Assembly: GCF_023091745.1 (NCBI RefSeq)
Contig: NC_068925.1
Location: 75,891,085 to 75,955,084 of the forward strand
DNA: 64,000 nucleotides
Direction of reading: 5' to 3'
DNA from: Budorcas taxicolor
Taxonomy: Eukaryota; Chordata; Mammalia; Artiodactyla; Bovidae
The notes beneath the pieces were generated by a model, which was not told the origin of the DNA, did no database searches, and saw only the letters and a list, made by a program, of their open reading frames with translations. Both the position numbers and the translations under genes were made by a program. Within the stretch, counting starts at the first letter, position 1. Every line of letters starts with the position of its first letter. Shown here piece after piece: positions 1 to 11,296 of the stretch.

Positions 1-248
1 GAATCAAATTAATACAGCATTTTCTGTGGTTGGGAATTTGTGTGGAGAGTCTGACTGTACAAAGAAAAGGCATCTGTGGAATGTGTGTTCTCCCTAAGTA
101 TGGGAATGTGATTACAAGCATCACAGACACCCAGGACAGGTCAGATAGGAGAGGCGCAAGAAGCCTTTCTTTTGTAACAATGGGAAAAATACGCATGTTT
201 CTACCCTGGTGTCTTTACATACCTCCTCTGTTACTGCCCCTTCACCAA

Positions 249-304
249 ATACACACACACCCACCCACCCACACACACACACCCACACCCACACACACAC
301 ACAC
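249..304. repeat. (CA)n microsatellite, interrupted
   Basis: A run of CA dinucleotides is broken by CCCAC interruptions, so several short pure blocks alternate. The interruptions suggest an ageing locus less prone to slippage than the pure (TG)n at 41647. Short open frames across it (His/Thr/Pro-rich on +, Val/Cys-rich on -) follow from the dinucleotide and are not genes. Confidence 0.95.
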
Positions 305-349
305 ATTTTGTTCATTCTCTCCTCAGTAACTTAACAGGTGATGGTTCGG

Positions 350-371
350 CTCTCTCTCTCTCTCTCTCTCC
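350..371. repeat. (TC)n microsatellite
   Basis: About ten pure TC units are seen directly, 45 bases after the CA tract. No gene or SINE is attached to it. Confidence 0.9.
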
Positions 372-673
372 AAATTGTTCCCACCCCCAGCCTGTAATGC
401 TCATTCTCGTCTCCCAAATTATTTAAAAGCCATCAAGCATTTAACGTAGTGCTGCCGTGATGTCCCTTTCATTAAACCTTCTGTGATGGCATTAACTCTT
501 CTCTGGAGCGGTCCTGCATTAGAGATCTGCTCCATGTTCTTAGCACACGCATGTTGTGGGAGAGGGGGCAGGGAGGGTTATGTGTGCAAGTGTGGGGGTG
601 CACACAAGTAGCTGCCCTGATGGGAACCAACGTTTCTTGAGGTTTAGGTTGGAGAACTCCTTCAACACGTGGT

Positions 674-886
674 TGTGTTGCTGTTTAGTCGCTCAGGCAT
701 GTCCAGCTCTTTGCGAGCCCATGGACTATAACCCACCAGGCACCTCTGTCCATAGGATTTTCCAGGTAAGAATACTGGAGTGGGTAAGCATTCCCTTCTC
801 CAAAAGATCTTTCTGACCCAGGGATTGAACCCGTGTCTCCTGCATTGGCAGGCAGATTCTTCACCACTAAGCCGCCAGGGAAAGCA
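674..886 (-). mobile_element. Bov-tA SINE, near full length
   Basis: On the minus strand this begins with the tRNA-derived head (GCTTTCCCTGGCGGC, then the diverged B-box region) and ends in the Bov-A body shared with the BovB 3' end. It is flanked by a 10-base target duplication, AACACGTGGT (664-673) and AACATGTGGT (887-896), with one mismatch. Both ends are therefore present. Confidence 0.92.
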
Positions 887-896
887 AACATGTGGT

Positions 897-1989
897 AGGC
901 CTCAATACAAGTCAGTTGACCCAAAGGTGAATATTAGATCACACCCATGTGGCTATGGTGACTTCCCACTATGCATACTATTGAACCCTAGGACTTTGGG
1001 AGATACTGTATCTTATGTCCCCTTGGCCCAGGGATAGAGGGGACTCAGAAAGGGCAAGAAGTACCTTGGGAACTCTCTTCCCTTTTCCTGATATCCAGCC
1101 TTGACTCTGCCATTTCCTTTCCCAGTGCTACAGAAATGTAACCATCTCCTGTCTCAGACAGGGCATAAATGCCATTTCCCATCAGTACCAAACCAAGGGC
1201 AAGGACGCTCCAAAAGTCTTGGAACCATAGACTCTCAAGCAGTCCCACCTGGATAAGCATTTGTTCCCTTACAACGGAAGTCAATAAGCCCTCTTTTCCC
1301 CACCTTGAGATAGGCACAGCAGACACTTAGAAATCAAAGTAATGCGTGGAGAAGCTGGAGATGCTTCTATGCAGTAGGGGCAGAGGTGTCACAAGTCTGT
1401 CCGTTGGTAAGTGTGGGTCACAGGAGATCTAACCTTTGTAGGACGCTTGTGTTCACGGGCAAGTGGCTGGTTTCTGTTGAAGGTACCAGGCTATTTTCAA
1501 AAGGCTCAGGCCCATTTTAAGAGTTGCTGTGATTTTCATATACAAACTGAATGGGTCCTAGAAAGAGACATCGATTACTCAGGCCTCCGCCGGTATTTTG
1601 TCACCTACAAATACAAATGGTTATACTTAGAAAAGGGTCTGGAAGGGCACCGCATGTTAAACAGCTAACAGGATTTCCTACAAAATAGGCTGCATGTTCC
1701 ACAAAGTTCCTCTTCTTCCTGTTCTGAATAGGAATCATCATTATAATTTGCATTATATGTCACTTTTTTATCATAATTTTCTGTTTTTCTATGTCCACCT
1801 TTATATTAAGTTTTATGCTTAAGTCTACTGGAATATAACCAGAGAAGACACAGATGTGACCAGGAAATTGTAACTAGCATTTAAGGTGGCTCTTCTGACA
1901 TCAACTCTGGATGGACTAGTGGGGCATGACATCGTATTGCCTTCTAAAGGGAGGAGGCTGAGTATGCGTGTCCGCATGTGTGATGATGC
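897..1989. other. Single-copy stretch, no gene recognised
   Basis: No repeat family or conserved protein is recognisable. Open frames of 85-93 codons occur on both strands (1045-1326 minus, 1411-1668 plus), but their predicted proteins show no motif I know. A reasonable acceptor-like signal (pyrimidine run then GAATAG) ends at 1732 with no convincing donor after it. Confidence 0.6.
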
Positions 1990-2401
1990 TAACAATCATA
2001 GCTACCGTTTACTAAATGCTCAGTCTTTCCAGGTGGCACTAGTGGTAAAGAACCCGCCTGCCAATCCAGGAGCTATAAGAGACTCGGGGTCGATCCCTGG
2101 GCCAGAAGATCCCCTGGAGGAGGGTATGGCAACCCAGGCCAGCATTCTTGCCTGGAGAACCACACGGACAGAGGAGCCTGGCGGGCTACAATTCATGGGG
2201 TCTCAGAGTGAGACTTGACTGCAGCGACTGAGCGTGCATGCATTAAACGCTCGGCTTCTCATCCATAGCAACTCTATGAGGTGAGACACTAAGAAATAGA
2301 AACTTTTAAGTGACTGTCTTGAGGACATAATAAAACTGAAATGGTAGGGCCAAGATTCAAACTCAATCCGTCTGATTCCAGACTATAGAATCTTCACCAC
2401 T
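1990..2401 (-). mobile_element. MIR SINE, antisense, split by a Bov-tA
   Basis: Two parts, 1990-2023 and 2255-2401, read as the reverse complement of MIR (a GTTTACTAAATGCTC-like end, then an AAGTGACT...CTTGAGGA-like core and GGGCCAAGATTCAAACTCA). A plus-strand Bov-tA sits between them, and a second Bov-tA truncates the right end. Divergence from MIR is high, as expected for an element older than the eutherian radiation. Confidence 0.7.
2024..2241 (+). mobile_element. Bov-tA SINE inserted in MIR
   Basis: The order is a tRNA-like head (CCAGGTGGCACTAGTGG), a middle section (GGGTCGATCCCTGG) and a Bov-A body ending near GACTGCAGCGACTGAGCG. The probable target duplication is 2011-2023 against 2242-2254, with three mismatches in 13. 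That divergence marks it as an older Bov-tA than the copy at 36132. Confidence 0.88.
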
Positions 2402-2612
2402 GTGAAAGTGAAAGTCACTCAGTCATGTCCGACTTCTTGAGACCCCACGGACTGTAGCCCGCCAGGCTCCTCTGTCCATGGAATTCTCCAGGCAAGACTA
2501 CTGGTGTGGGTTGCCATTCCCTTCTCCAGGGGATCTTCCCATCTGAGGGACTGAACCCAAGCCTCCTGCATTACAGGCAGATTCTTTACCATCTGAGTCA
2601 GCAGGGAAGCCC
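2402..2612 (-). mobile_element. Bov-tA SINE at the edge of the same MIR
   Basis: This is a minus-strand copy. The Bov-A part comes first on the plus strand (GTCATGTCCGACTTC...), and the tRNA head ends at CAGCAGGGAAGCC. The duplication CTTCACCACT (2392-2401) and CTTTACTACT (2613-2622) has two mismatches. It inserted in the opposite orientation to the Bov-tA 160 bases to the left. Confidence 0.9.
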
Positions 2613-2904
2613 CTTTACTACTAAGCTTTACAAATAATAATTTATTTAGTCAGAGATACTTTGAGAAATAAGCATGTGAAAAAAAAGAGAAAACCAGGAA
2701 CAGAATATGCTAGGTATTTTGCAAGTCTTTCTTGCCTTTTCCCCAATCGGCCATAGCTGACTGACCCTCAGGTGAATGCTTGATGAATAGCCATGGCGTA
2801 GACTGATGAGTGCCTGAAAGACAAGCTAGTCAGTCAAGTTCTTCCCAAGTGTTTAAACTAAGATGCACAGAGATACAACACTGAGGGGCAGCTTTAGAAC
2901 TGAA

Positions 2905-3112
2905 GTGAGTGAACTCGCTCAGTCGTGTCCGACTCTTTGCGACCCCATGGACTGTAGCCCACCAGATTCCTCAGTCCATGGGATTTTCCAGGCAAGAATG
3001 CTGGAGTGGCTTACCATTTCCTTCTCCAGGGGATCTTCCCGACCCAGGGATTGAACCCGGGCCCCCCGCATTGCAGGCTGATGCTTTACCGTCTGAGCCA
3101 CCACAGTTGGAA
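2905..3112 (-). mobile_element. Bov-tA SINE with target duplication
   Basis: This is a full-length minus-strand copy. The flanks 2888-2904 and 3113-3129 are near-identical 17-base duplications (GCAGCTTTAGAACTGAA against GCAGTTTTGGAACTGAA), which fixes both borders. The overlapping open frames on both strands encode only translated SINE. Confidence 0.93.
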
Positions 3113-3364
3113 GCAGTTTTGGAACTGAAAGGATATATAATTTTAGGTGGCAGGGAAGCCATTTGGTAGCATATGGAGAATTAGTAAGTAGAAAAAGGTG
3201 GCTGGTAAAATGGAGAAGAAAACAGAAACGTAGAGAAAATCTGAGATAAACATGCAGTGTTTGATAGAAAAACTTTCTCTTCAATTTTCTTGAGCTTTCT
3301 TGAATATGTCTGTTCTTTTCCCTTGAAATCCAGGTAGTCTAACCACACAGTATTATAATTAGTT

Positions 3365-3450
3365 TTCCATTGTGGTTACTCTAGGACACAGTATCTGGAA
3401 CATAGTAGGTACTCAAAAAGTGGTTTTCAAATGAAAGGATAAAAAAGATT
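3365..3450 (+). mobile_element. L2 LINE 3' tail fragment
   Basis: The string GGAACATAGTAGGTACTCAA followed by AAATGAAAGGATAAA matches the end of L2, where a 'cacatagtaggtgctcaataaat...gaatga' tail is usual. It is short and diverged, so a MIR tail is the alternative. Confidence 0.5.
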
Positions 3451-3701
3451 AATCCTGAATAAACACAGAGTCCTGAGACCCTATGTCGAATAACTAACTG
3501 GGTGATTTTCTCAGCTCCTCTACTGTTTTAAGCTACACAGCAGAAGTTTCCCAACACTTGATTTGGTACAAAGTCTTTAACTTCCTCCCCCAAGTTTCTG
3601 ACTCTCGCAGGCACTGCCAAGCTTGGAAAAACAATAATGGCTGTGTGCTTTCTTCATAACCCAAAGAGACTCTGCTACCACCTACCACACCACCACAAGT
3701 A

Positions 3702-3892
3702 GAATTGCCAGATTAAATGCATGCTGCCCAGTTAAAGCTGAGTTGTAGATAAACAACAGATAATTGTTTATAACGGGTGTCCCGAATAGCACACTGTACG
3801 TATATATACTAAAAAAAAGAACTCATTGTTTATCTGGAATTCAAATTTAACTGAGGATCATGTATTTTTATTTGATAAATCTGGTACTCAAC
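3702..3892. mobile_element. MER53-like palindromic DNA element
   Basis: The left arm (GCCAGATTAAATGC...GATAAACAACAGATAATTG) and right arm (CTCATTGTTTATCTGGAATTC...TTTGATAAATCTGG) are approximate reverse complements, so the element is one long imperfect palindrome of about 190 bases. This matches the non-autonomous transposon I know as MER53. The family name is less certain than the palindromic structure. Confidence 0.6.
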
Positions 3893-5584
3893 AAGGATAT
3901 GCTTTCCCCCAAATAACCAGTTTCAGATGTCCAGTTCTAGGATTTGTCTTCTCACAGTAACTCATCCCATGAGAAGATGGTGACTTCCCTCCACTCCACA
4001 TATGTAAGGATACAAACACACATCCACACACACATACATCCTACGAAAGGAAGCTCTATTACTTTCTGATGCTCACAAGATAGAAGTTACTAGATTCAAA
4101 GCACTGTTAAGCTCGCTGAAAAAAATGTGGGTGGAAATAGCAATGCTTTGACCTTTTTTCCTTCACTTTCAGTGGAGAGAAGTCTTAATATCACCAGCGC
4201 TGAGCAGGAAAGACCACTTTGCTAGACTTCACCCAACACCTGACAGTGTTTCCAGCAAATCTAACTGGAATCTGCTACTTTGGCCGAGTATTCCAGTTAT
4301 GAGCAAAAGCTCCTGCTACCCCTCTTTCCTGAGCAGGACAGCGGTGACATCGCAGCATCCCTCTGGCGGGAAGTACCGACCCTGCCTCCCAACCACACTT
4401 TCTTTGGGAAGAGCAATATAGAGAAGAGAGGTAAAGAATCAGAGCCTTGGTGCTTCTTGAGACAGCGTTGCCCACTCCCAAACCCACATAACCATCATTG
4501 CCGCCTCCTGCCTGATACGACTCATGTCTAGGGGATGGAGTCACCTCCCCCACAGCCATGTTCAGAGGCCGCAAGTGAGAGGGAGTGTCTGTGTGTTACA
4601 CTCGAGGTCCCAGATAGCCTCTGTGTCACAATCATAACGTAAAGTCTTCATCGTTTAAGACATTCCAAAACCTCCCTCATTCGGCTGCCATAGTCATCTT
4701 GCGGCTCAATATAGAGACTTTGCCAAGGTCGCGATGAGACACTTACAGACCAGGGCATGAAGAGCTGGGACTCAAACTCTGACTTTGCCCCTTCCAGCCC
4801 AGAGCTTCTCCCCGCCTCCTTACCTGGCTCAGGTGAGAGTGCGTGGCCTCTGCCATAAGGTTTGCTGGGAGATGTAACAGCCTGTCTCTGAGGAAGGCAT
4901 GGACTGGCCCCTCTTGACACCCAGGAAGGCAGAGACATTAAAAATATATTTTCCAACAAGTGAGATGAGCACGGTGGGTCAAAGAAGAGGGCTGGGATTC
5001 AAAACTGCCCAACCCCAGAGTAGCCAGGGCAAGAGCTAGTGCTTGTCAGTTATCCAGGGCACAACCGATCGCTGTGGAGGGCACACGTGCTCCTAAACCA
5101 TTGCACTAGATGCTAAATGAAGCAATTAGAGATGAAGGGGACATTTTAATTACCAGGCTTGGCCAGCTCCGAAGGGGCCCAAATTTCAAGTGAATGTGAA
5201 AACTCAATTATGCTGAACGGGAGCAAGACACCTGGCATCATGGGGCTGATTATCTGGAAGCCCGAGGTGAAGGGAAAGGATGCCAAAGAACAGAGCAAGG
5301 GAGAAAGGGGAAGCCACATGACAAAAAAAACTCATAAGACAGCAAGAAAATGCAAGAGATCCATAACATTCTGAAGTGTGGGATGAACCAGCCGCTCAAG
5401 GGAGAGTGGGCAAATTAGTCCCATTTGCAATTTTAGAAACTCCCTCTTTTCTTTCCTCTAATGGATATACGATTTTCATTTTTTAGCTTCAAACATCTCA
5501 CGAACTTTTCACCTTTCCATTTTTTTCCAAAGCTGAATTTCTACTTGCCTCCACCACCGGCAACCCTGGGACAGGAGCCACAGC
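3893..5584. other. Mainly single-copy stretch
   Basis: Apart from a MIR-like piece at 4716-4815, nothing is recognised. Positions 5105-5260 are AT-balanced and complex (ATTTTAATTACCAGG and CTGATTATCTGGAAG segments) and could be a conserved non-coding element, which I infer only from texture. The open frame at 5159-5374 has no recognisable protein. Confidence 0.55.
4716..4815 (-). mobile_element. MIR SINE fragment, antisense
   Basis: The order CCAAGGTCGCGATGAGAC, then GAGCTGGGACTCAAACTC, corresponds to the reverse complement of the MIR core ('cccaaggtcacacagc...gagctgggattcaaaccc'). Confidence 0.55.
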
Positions 5585-5595
5585 AATTCTGTGCT

Positions 5596-5993
5596 GCTGC
5601 TAAGTTGCTGCTAAGTCGCTTCAGTCATGTCCAACTCTGTGCGACCCCATAGAGGCAGCCCACCAGGCTCCCCAGTCCCTGGGATTCTCCAGGCAAGAAC
5701 ACTGGAGTGGGTTGCCATTTCCTTCTCCAATGCATGAAAGTGAAAAGTGAAAGTGAAGTCGTGTCCAACCCTCAGCGACCCCAGGGACCGCAGCCTACCA
5801 GGCTCCTCCGCCCATGGGATTTTCCAGGCAAGAACACTGGAGTGGGTTGCCATTTCCTTCTCCAATGCATGAAAGTGAAAAGTGAAAGTGAAGTCATGTC
5901 CAACCCTCAGCGACTCCTCTGCAGCCCACCAGGCTCCTCCGTCCATGGGATTTTCCAGGCAAGAGCGCTGGAGTGGGTGCATTGCCGTCTCCA
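5596..5993 (-). mobile_element. Bov-A element with three monomers
   Basis: Three Bov-A units follow each other (about 5615-5740, 5742-5870 and 5875-5990), joined by the linker GCATGAAAGTGAAAAGTGAAA twice. Ordinary Bov-A2 has two units. The tRNA head is absent, and a short (GCT)n lies at the plus-strand left end, which is the element's 3' tail. The duplication AATTCTGTGCT occurs at 5585-5595 and 5994-6004, so the trimer is one insertion or a later unit duplication inside it. Confidence 0.9.
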
Positions 5994-6004
5994 AATTCTG
6001 TGCT

Positions 6005-8571
6005 AGCTTGTCCTTTCTGGAACTTTCCAAATGAGATTCACCCTAAGATACCCCAGCAGCAAGGGAAAGAGTAACTGGTGTTGGGTAAGGGTTCTGGTGT
6101 ATCATATTTCATATTTGAGGAGTATTTCTTTAATAATAATAATTAAAATTCTAATGTGTACAGAATTAAAGAATTTTCTTTCTCTTTCATCTCTGTTTTA
6201 AATCTGTTCAAAATAAATTAGAATCCAAAAGGCAAACCTTTGCGTAAAGACATTTTACATTTGTGATGGACATGTCTAGAGAATGCAGGAAATATCTAGT
6301 CTTCCATGTTTAAGGCTACTGCTATTTTATGTACCGTTGAATGCTCCATGCCTATGAACAGATCTGTTTTCAGACAGATACAGAGAGTCAGCTAAGCTCA
6401 CCCTCTGGTCAACTGATTCACTGTCATTCACTAGCCTTGCAGCATGTTGGATTCAGATAAGCTAAATATGTTAGCTCCAGAGTTGAAACCAGAACCTGAA
6501 TATCTGGACTCCTGGTCCTAGCATTTCCCCCAGGTGATGTTATGTGATATTTTTGGGATTTTGCCTAATTTCTAAACATAAACATATGGTCCAATTCATC
6601 CTAGGTCAATTTCTCATCTTTTTTTTTTTTCTTTTTCTTCTTTTCAGTCCCTAGGCTAAACATATTTTGACTCCACATAATCTCTTTGCCCAGTACTAAG
6701 AATGTCTAGAAATAGAGATAAGAGTTACTCATTTTCTCATCCTCCCATCTTCTTATTTTCATAAGACTGGGGCCAGCTAAGATCACTGTGTGGTGTTAGG
6801 AGGAGGCTTGCTCTTTCGCCATGGTCCACAATGTGGGTGGGGGTAGGGGGGTTCACAGCGCTTTTGGATGAAATTTGCCTCACTGCCCAGCAGGGAGAGG
6901 GCTCTTTTCAAACTGAAAGTCAGCAGCATCATGGGAAAAGAGCTGACAGCTGAATAGGACAGGAGACAATAGTTGTTTAAGAAGAGCCGGCCGGTCCCTG
7001 AGAAACAGGCCTGCCCTCTAATGACTGGAACCATCCCTGTGCGCAGCGCTGGGAGGAGGACAAGAGCCTTTCAATGAAGATACATTGTCTTCAATTCCCA
7101 GAGCAAAGATCAGTGTCCCAGAATCATGGTTTGAAATGGTTTTCTCTGTGTCAAGGGGTCCACGCCTCTGCTTTCAGGATTTTGAATATCATCTCAACAA
7201 AAATATCTATGCAAGTGTTGGAGGGAGTGGCCGCAGGCAGCTGGTATATTCCAAAAACTCCCCAAGGAGAAATATGTCCCAACCATATCCTTTATTTGGC
7301 CCCATCCCCACTTCTCCTTCTAACAGGAAAAAGTGTATGAAGTTATGTGTTCCTTTCCCATGCTTTTGGCCATCAGATCAACTTGTAAACAGCAGTCCTT
7401 TCCCTCCCCTTGAGACAGCTCGGAAAGCTTTGTTCCCTTTTAAACAGATGGGGAAACCGAGGTAGAATGTGCCATTGACCAGGGGGCCCTGGAGACTGGC
7501 GGATTCTGGTTCCCAACCTGCCCATGCCATCCACAGAGAAGAATGAGCTTTCTCTTCCTCCCTGTAATTAAATCAGACCGTCACCACTTCAGTAAAATAA
7601 CATTTGTTTAGGGACGAAAGAGGGACGCGGCGTGTGGTGCAGACTTCCCTTTGAGCAGCCCTGATGGAAACAGGACCGGGCCCATGTGCGCCCAGCGGCA
7701 CCCTTTTGTAGTACACGCCATTCATCATTGCCTTTGAGGGCAGCTAAGCGGAGGGCAAGAAAGAGAGAAAAAAACGACATGAGCTTCCAAAAACACAGTG
7801 GTGTTTTTCCTCTTTTCTTTTCCCTGTTCATTTAAAAGTCCAAAAATATAAAGTGCAGGGTTCAGTTAATCAAAGGGCTAATGCTTTCTACTCCAAAGGC
7901 CCTTTAATCTGAGGAGACAATTCACAAACATCTCTTCCCCAGGTATTCCCCTTTCACGTTCCATTAAGAGGACGCTAATGCAGCCTTAAATTGAGTCAGA
8001 GTAGACCGGGGTGCTGTGTGCAAATTTGCCCATGCACCCTCCCAGGTCAGTGTTCAGACCCACCGCTCAGGACCCGCAAGTAACACATCCTCCTGTTGAA
8101 ATCCTCCTCCCGCCCCGTCAGGTCTATCCTGCTTCAGGAAAGCCCACTATATGAAGCACTCAGAAAACAGGCAAGTTGTCTCCATTACAAAAGCTTCTGT
8201 GGGTAAATGGGAGCTGCTAAAAATCTACACTGGGAGTAGGGAAGCCTGGGTTCAACTCACCCATGAAGGCAGGAGTTTGCTTGTTCTCTAAACCAACATA
8301 AACTATGTCAAGACCCTCTGCTGAAGATCAAGGTTAAAAGGTGAAGAAAATATAAATCTCCCTCAAGCATTGCAGGCCTGGCTCAGTCCAGTGATCAGCT
8401 GTGTCCTTGAGTTAGTCGCTCAAGCAATGTGGGTCTCAGATCTCCCTTTTGAAGAAGAAAAATAATAGCTGGCTTCCCTCTAGCTCACAGAGTGAGAGGG
8501 TAGTAAACCTGTGCATTTAAGTGTTTCTTTACAGATCATTAACTGCTCTGGGGAATGGAGGGTCATAAGAA
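6005..8571. other. Single-copy stretch, possible regulatory DNA
   Basis: There is no repeat apart from an A/T-rich run and a (T)11 near 6620. Positions 7560-8030 have a dense, non-repetitive texture (AAAAATATAAAG, CCTTTAATCTGAGGAGACAA, ACGCTAATGCAGCC) that often marks conserved non-coding DNA. Open frames at 7074-7465 and 7589-7831 have no recognisable product. Confidence 0.5.
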
Positions 8572-8700
8572 TAATAGAATTTTTGAGCTAGAAGGAACCA
8601 AAGAAATCAACTATTCCAACTTTTTCATATAAGAAGGGAGTTCTGAGAGCTAAAATGTTAGGAGGCTCTGTCTGTTGGAAATCTATCAGAAATGAAAACA
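8572..8700 (+). mobile_element. Old MIR/L3-tail-like repeat fragment
   Basis: GAATTTTTGAGCTAGAAGG followed by CAACTATTCCAACTTTTTC resembles the mammalian 'gagctggaagggacc...gtccaaccc' repeat tail. I cannot assign the family reliably. Confidence 0.4.
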
Positions 8701-8776
8701 AAACATCTTTGAAATAATAATGAAAGCTAGAGGCTTAGGTTTCATGATTCATATCACTTTGTGGGGGGCAGGAGAG

Positions 8777-8915
8777 GTCTCAAGAATAGCAATCGGGAAA
8801 ATTGGGTTCTAGTCTTGAATTTTTCACTAACCAGCTAAGTCCATAGATGAATGATTTAACATCGACTGACTCCCAGTTCTATCACCTGTAAAATGAGAAG
8901 TACAGATGGGGAAAC
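8777..8915 (+). mobile_element. MIR SINE fragment
   Basis: GGGTTCTAGTCTTGAATTTT, CACTAACCAGCTAAGTCCAT and CACCTGTAAAATGAGAAG follow MIR core order in sense. A second MIR begins 20 bases later, so two copies lie head-to-tail. Confidence 0.65.
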
Positions 8916-8934
8916 ATGGTTCAATGGGGACACA

Positions 8935-9165
8935 GTGGGCTTTGGAGTCCTACAGAACTGGGTTTGCGTTCTGTCTCTGCCACATTTTATCTGTGTTCAC
9001 CAGGGGTTTAAGTCACCTAAATGTGACTCCTTGAGTCTCAGCTTCTACTTCTGTAAATTGGGCATAACCCACCTCTCTAATGGGGTTGTTAGGATTAAAT
9101 ATGCCGCTGCATATAAAGCACTTTGAACATGGTGAGTACTTTTAATGAATGTTAATTCCCTCCCT
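8935..9165 (+). mobile_element. MIR SINE, nearly complete
   Basis: This shows the full order expected for MIR: TTTGGAGTCCTACAGAACTG, the TCTGTCTCTGCCACATTTTA core, CTGTAAATTGGGCATAA, GTTGTTAGGATTAAAT, then TATAAAGCACTTTGAACATG and the GGTGAGTA tail. It is one of the best preserved old SINEs in the window. Confidence 0.85.
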
Positions 9166-9234
9166 TCCTAGATAGATAACCCCTTCTAACATTAAAGTGC
9201 TATGGCTATTAAATGTCTCCTTTAAAAGTGATCT

Positions 9235-9405
9235 CATATCAGTCTATTGGCTTTACAAGGTAGGGAGAAGCCAGACACTTTTCTTCTAATAGAAGACGAA
9301 ACAGGCCCCTGGAAGTATGACAGCTCACTCAAGGTCACAATGTCTTAGCCACAGAAATGGAAGCTGAACCAGGTATCTCAGCTTCTAGGCTGGAGGCATT
9401 TCTCA
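9235..9405 (-). mobile_element. MIR SINE, antisense
   Basis: AGACGAAACAGGCCCCTGGA, CTCAAGGTCACAATGTCTTA and GAAGCTGAACCAGGTATC are the reverse complement of the MIR core. It lies between two sense copies to its left and another antisense copy at 9508, forming a four-MIR cluster. Confidence 0.65.
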
Positions 9406-9507
9406 AAACAGCCATTTGTGGCTAAGAGAAAGGAACGCTTCTCATCAGCCAACTTCCCATGAATTCAAATGGGTAAAAAGAACAATAGAAAGGAGAGAAA
9501 GAACTCA

Positions 9508-9700
9508 TATTTGAGCTAATGGTACCACTGATAGCTCATTTAATCCTCTCAATAATCCCATGGGATAGTAAGTATCCCCATTTAGGAGATGAGAAAATGG
9601 AAGAACGGAAGGGTAAAAGAATTTGTCTAGGATTCCAAACTTGTCGATGATGAAGCCAGAATTCATCCAGGTACAAAGCAGGTACTCTTACCTGATCTCA
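9508..9700 (-). mobile_element. MIR SINE, antisense
   Basis: CTCATTTAATCCTCTCAATA, CCCATTTAGGAGATGAGAAA and GATGAAGCCAGAATTCATCC give MIR in reverse complement over most of its length. Confidence 0.75.
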
Positions 9701-11045
9701 CACAGGCCTGGAGTCATCACCATGGTGCATGTATCTGGGGTCAGCAGAGATCTCTGTGTCACCAAAAAAGACTCAGTTTCTAAGACCCTTCAAGGAACCC
9801 TCTCTTCTAGTCCATGGTCTCACTCATGAACTTTGATACAAGCCCTCTAAGAGTATTTCTCAGCTCGAAATTTGCTTATACCTCCCTCCTACACCCTCAC
9901 TCAGAGCCGAAGAGAAAAGCCAAAGGAATCTGGGGCTTCTAGGGACAGTAGTCAACACCTCTGACCATTCCTGAGTAAACAGATCTGGTCCTTTCATAGG
10001 CTTCAAAGAAGGGACTGAGGAAGTCCAGGACCTGGGAACATGTGGCACGCTTTAAGGCTAAAGCCAGTAGCTGATGATAAATGGAAAAAGACTTTTCAAA
10101 CAGAATGAATGTAAATGAGAAAAGAAGCCCCTGGTTAGGGAAGTTATTCTAGCAAGTGGCTATATAAATGTCTTTATATTGTTATTTCCAATATTAGTTT
10201 GTTGTTCCTCCATGAAAGCTGATTTATTTGAAATGTTATTACTAGAAACACCCTAATCTTTTGGTAATAATTCATATACTGGAAGATTACAGTTTTGGAA
10301 GGAAGCCCAGTGCTGTCTGGAATCCTATTTATGGATTAAAGGATTTGAACAGCATTGCAAGCAAGATCTCTAAAGAGTAGGATAATGTAAACCTGGTTCC
10401 ATATAAAATGCTTTACCCCAGCTGTAGTAACCCCATTAAAGTCAGATTGTCAGAGGACACTGGGCACGAGAACTTTCATTACAATAAAGCAGGGTATCAC
10501 TGCCCCTGAAGAGCAGGGATTTTTCAAGCCCAGTTGCCCCTTGTCTTGACAGACCATGCTTAACTTTGCATTTCCCCTTCCTCCTAGGACATACAACTTC
10601 ATGTGATAGGTCTTGACTTCTTGAAATGCGATATCCAAGTGAAGGAAGGATAAACAGTAATTTGGCACAGCAAAGCAGTCGTGGAGCTAATGCAGTTTGT
10701 CTGCAGAGCTAGGATCACATGGACCAGGTACTTAGTATTCTCAGAAGCCTTCAGGTTGAGATCGATCCCGTTCTACCAAAAGTGCTCTTTTAGGAAATAG
10801 TAAGTAGTCCAGGCTTTGATGCTGGAAGAACCCAAGGAAGATTAATTAAAGTCAACAAGACCTGGCAAAGATTGCTGTTGACCGTAGGGAGGAGGGCAGA
10901 ACACCCAACAGATGCTGCGGAGCCGCCGAAGCGAAGAGCTGGGCAGCCCTCTTCCCTCCGAGGGCCCTGGGGAGCCCTGATGCCCTGACAAACAGTGACA
11001 AAGCCCCGGGAGGCGCACTCAGGCCCACCTAGGTCCACTCTTCGC
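9701..11045. other. Single-copy stretch
   Basis: I recognise no repeat or gene. Open frames (9860-10048, 10450-10668 and 10790-11038, all minus) are 62-82 codons and show no known domain. Confidence 0.55.
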
Positions 11046-11185
11046 TGGTGGTGTTGTCACGAGGCGGTCATTTAATCTCTTTGAACCTTAGCTTCTTCAT
11101 CTTTAAAGACAGTATCTACTTGCAAAGCTGTCGTGAGAATTTGATGCAATCAATTTGCCAAATGTCCAGCGCGTGGAGGCTGGGG
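11046..11185 (+). mobile_element. MIR SINE 3' half
   Basis: GGTCATTTAATCTCTTTGAACC, TTCTTCATCTTTAAAGACAG, GAGAATTTGATGCAATC and GCCAAATGTCCAGCGCG follow the MIR 3' half in order. Confidence 0.65.
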
Positions 11186-11296
11186 AAGGAATGGTAGCAT
11201 CACCATGACTGCCACCAAACAACCGACGCCCTGCAGGAGGGGGTCCAGTTTCCATCAGACTCTCAGCGGCGGCTTTGCTTCTTTATCACGAATCCC

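Noticed and set aside
5611..6030. 139-codon minus frame with repeated peptide blocks
   Set aside because: It is translated Bov-A. Almost the same peptide appears at 48315-48608, 14394-14693 and other SINE sites.
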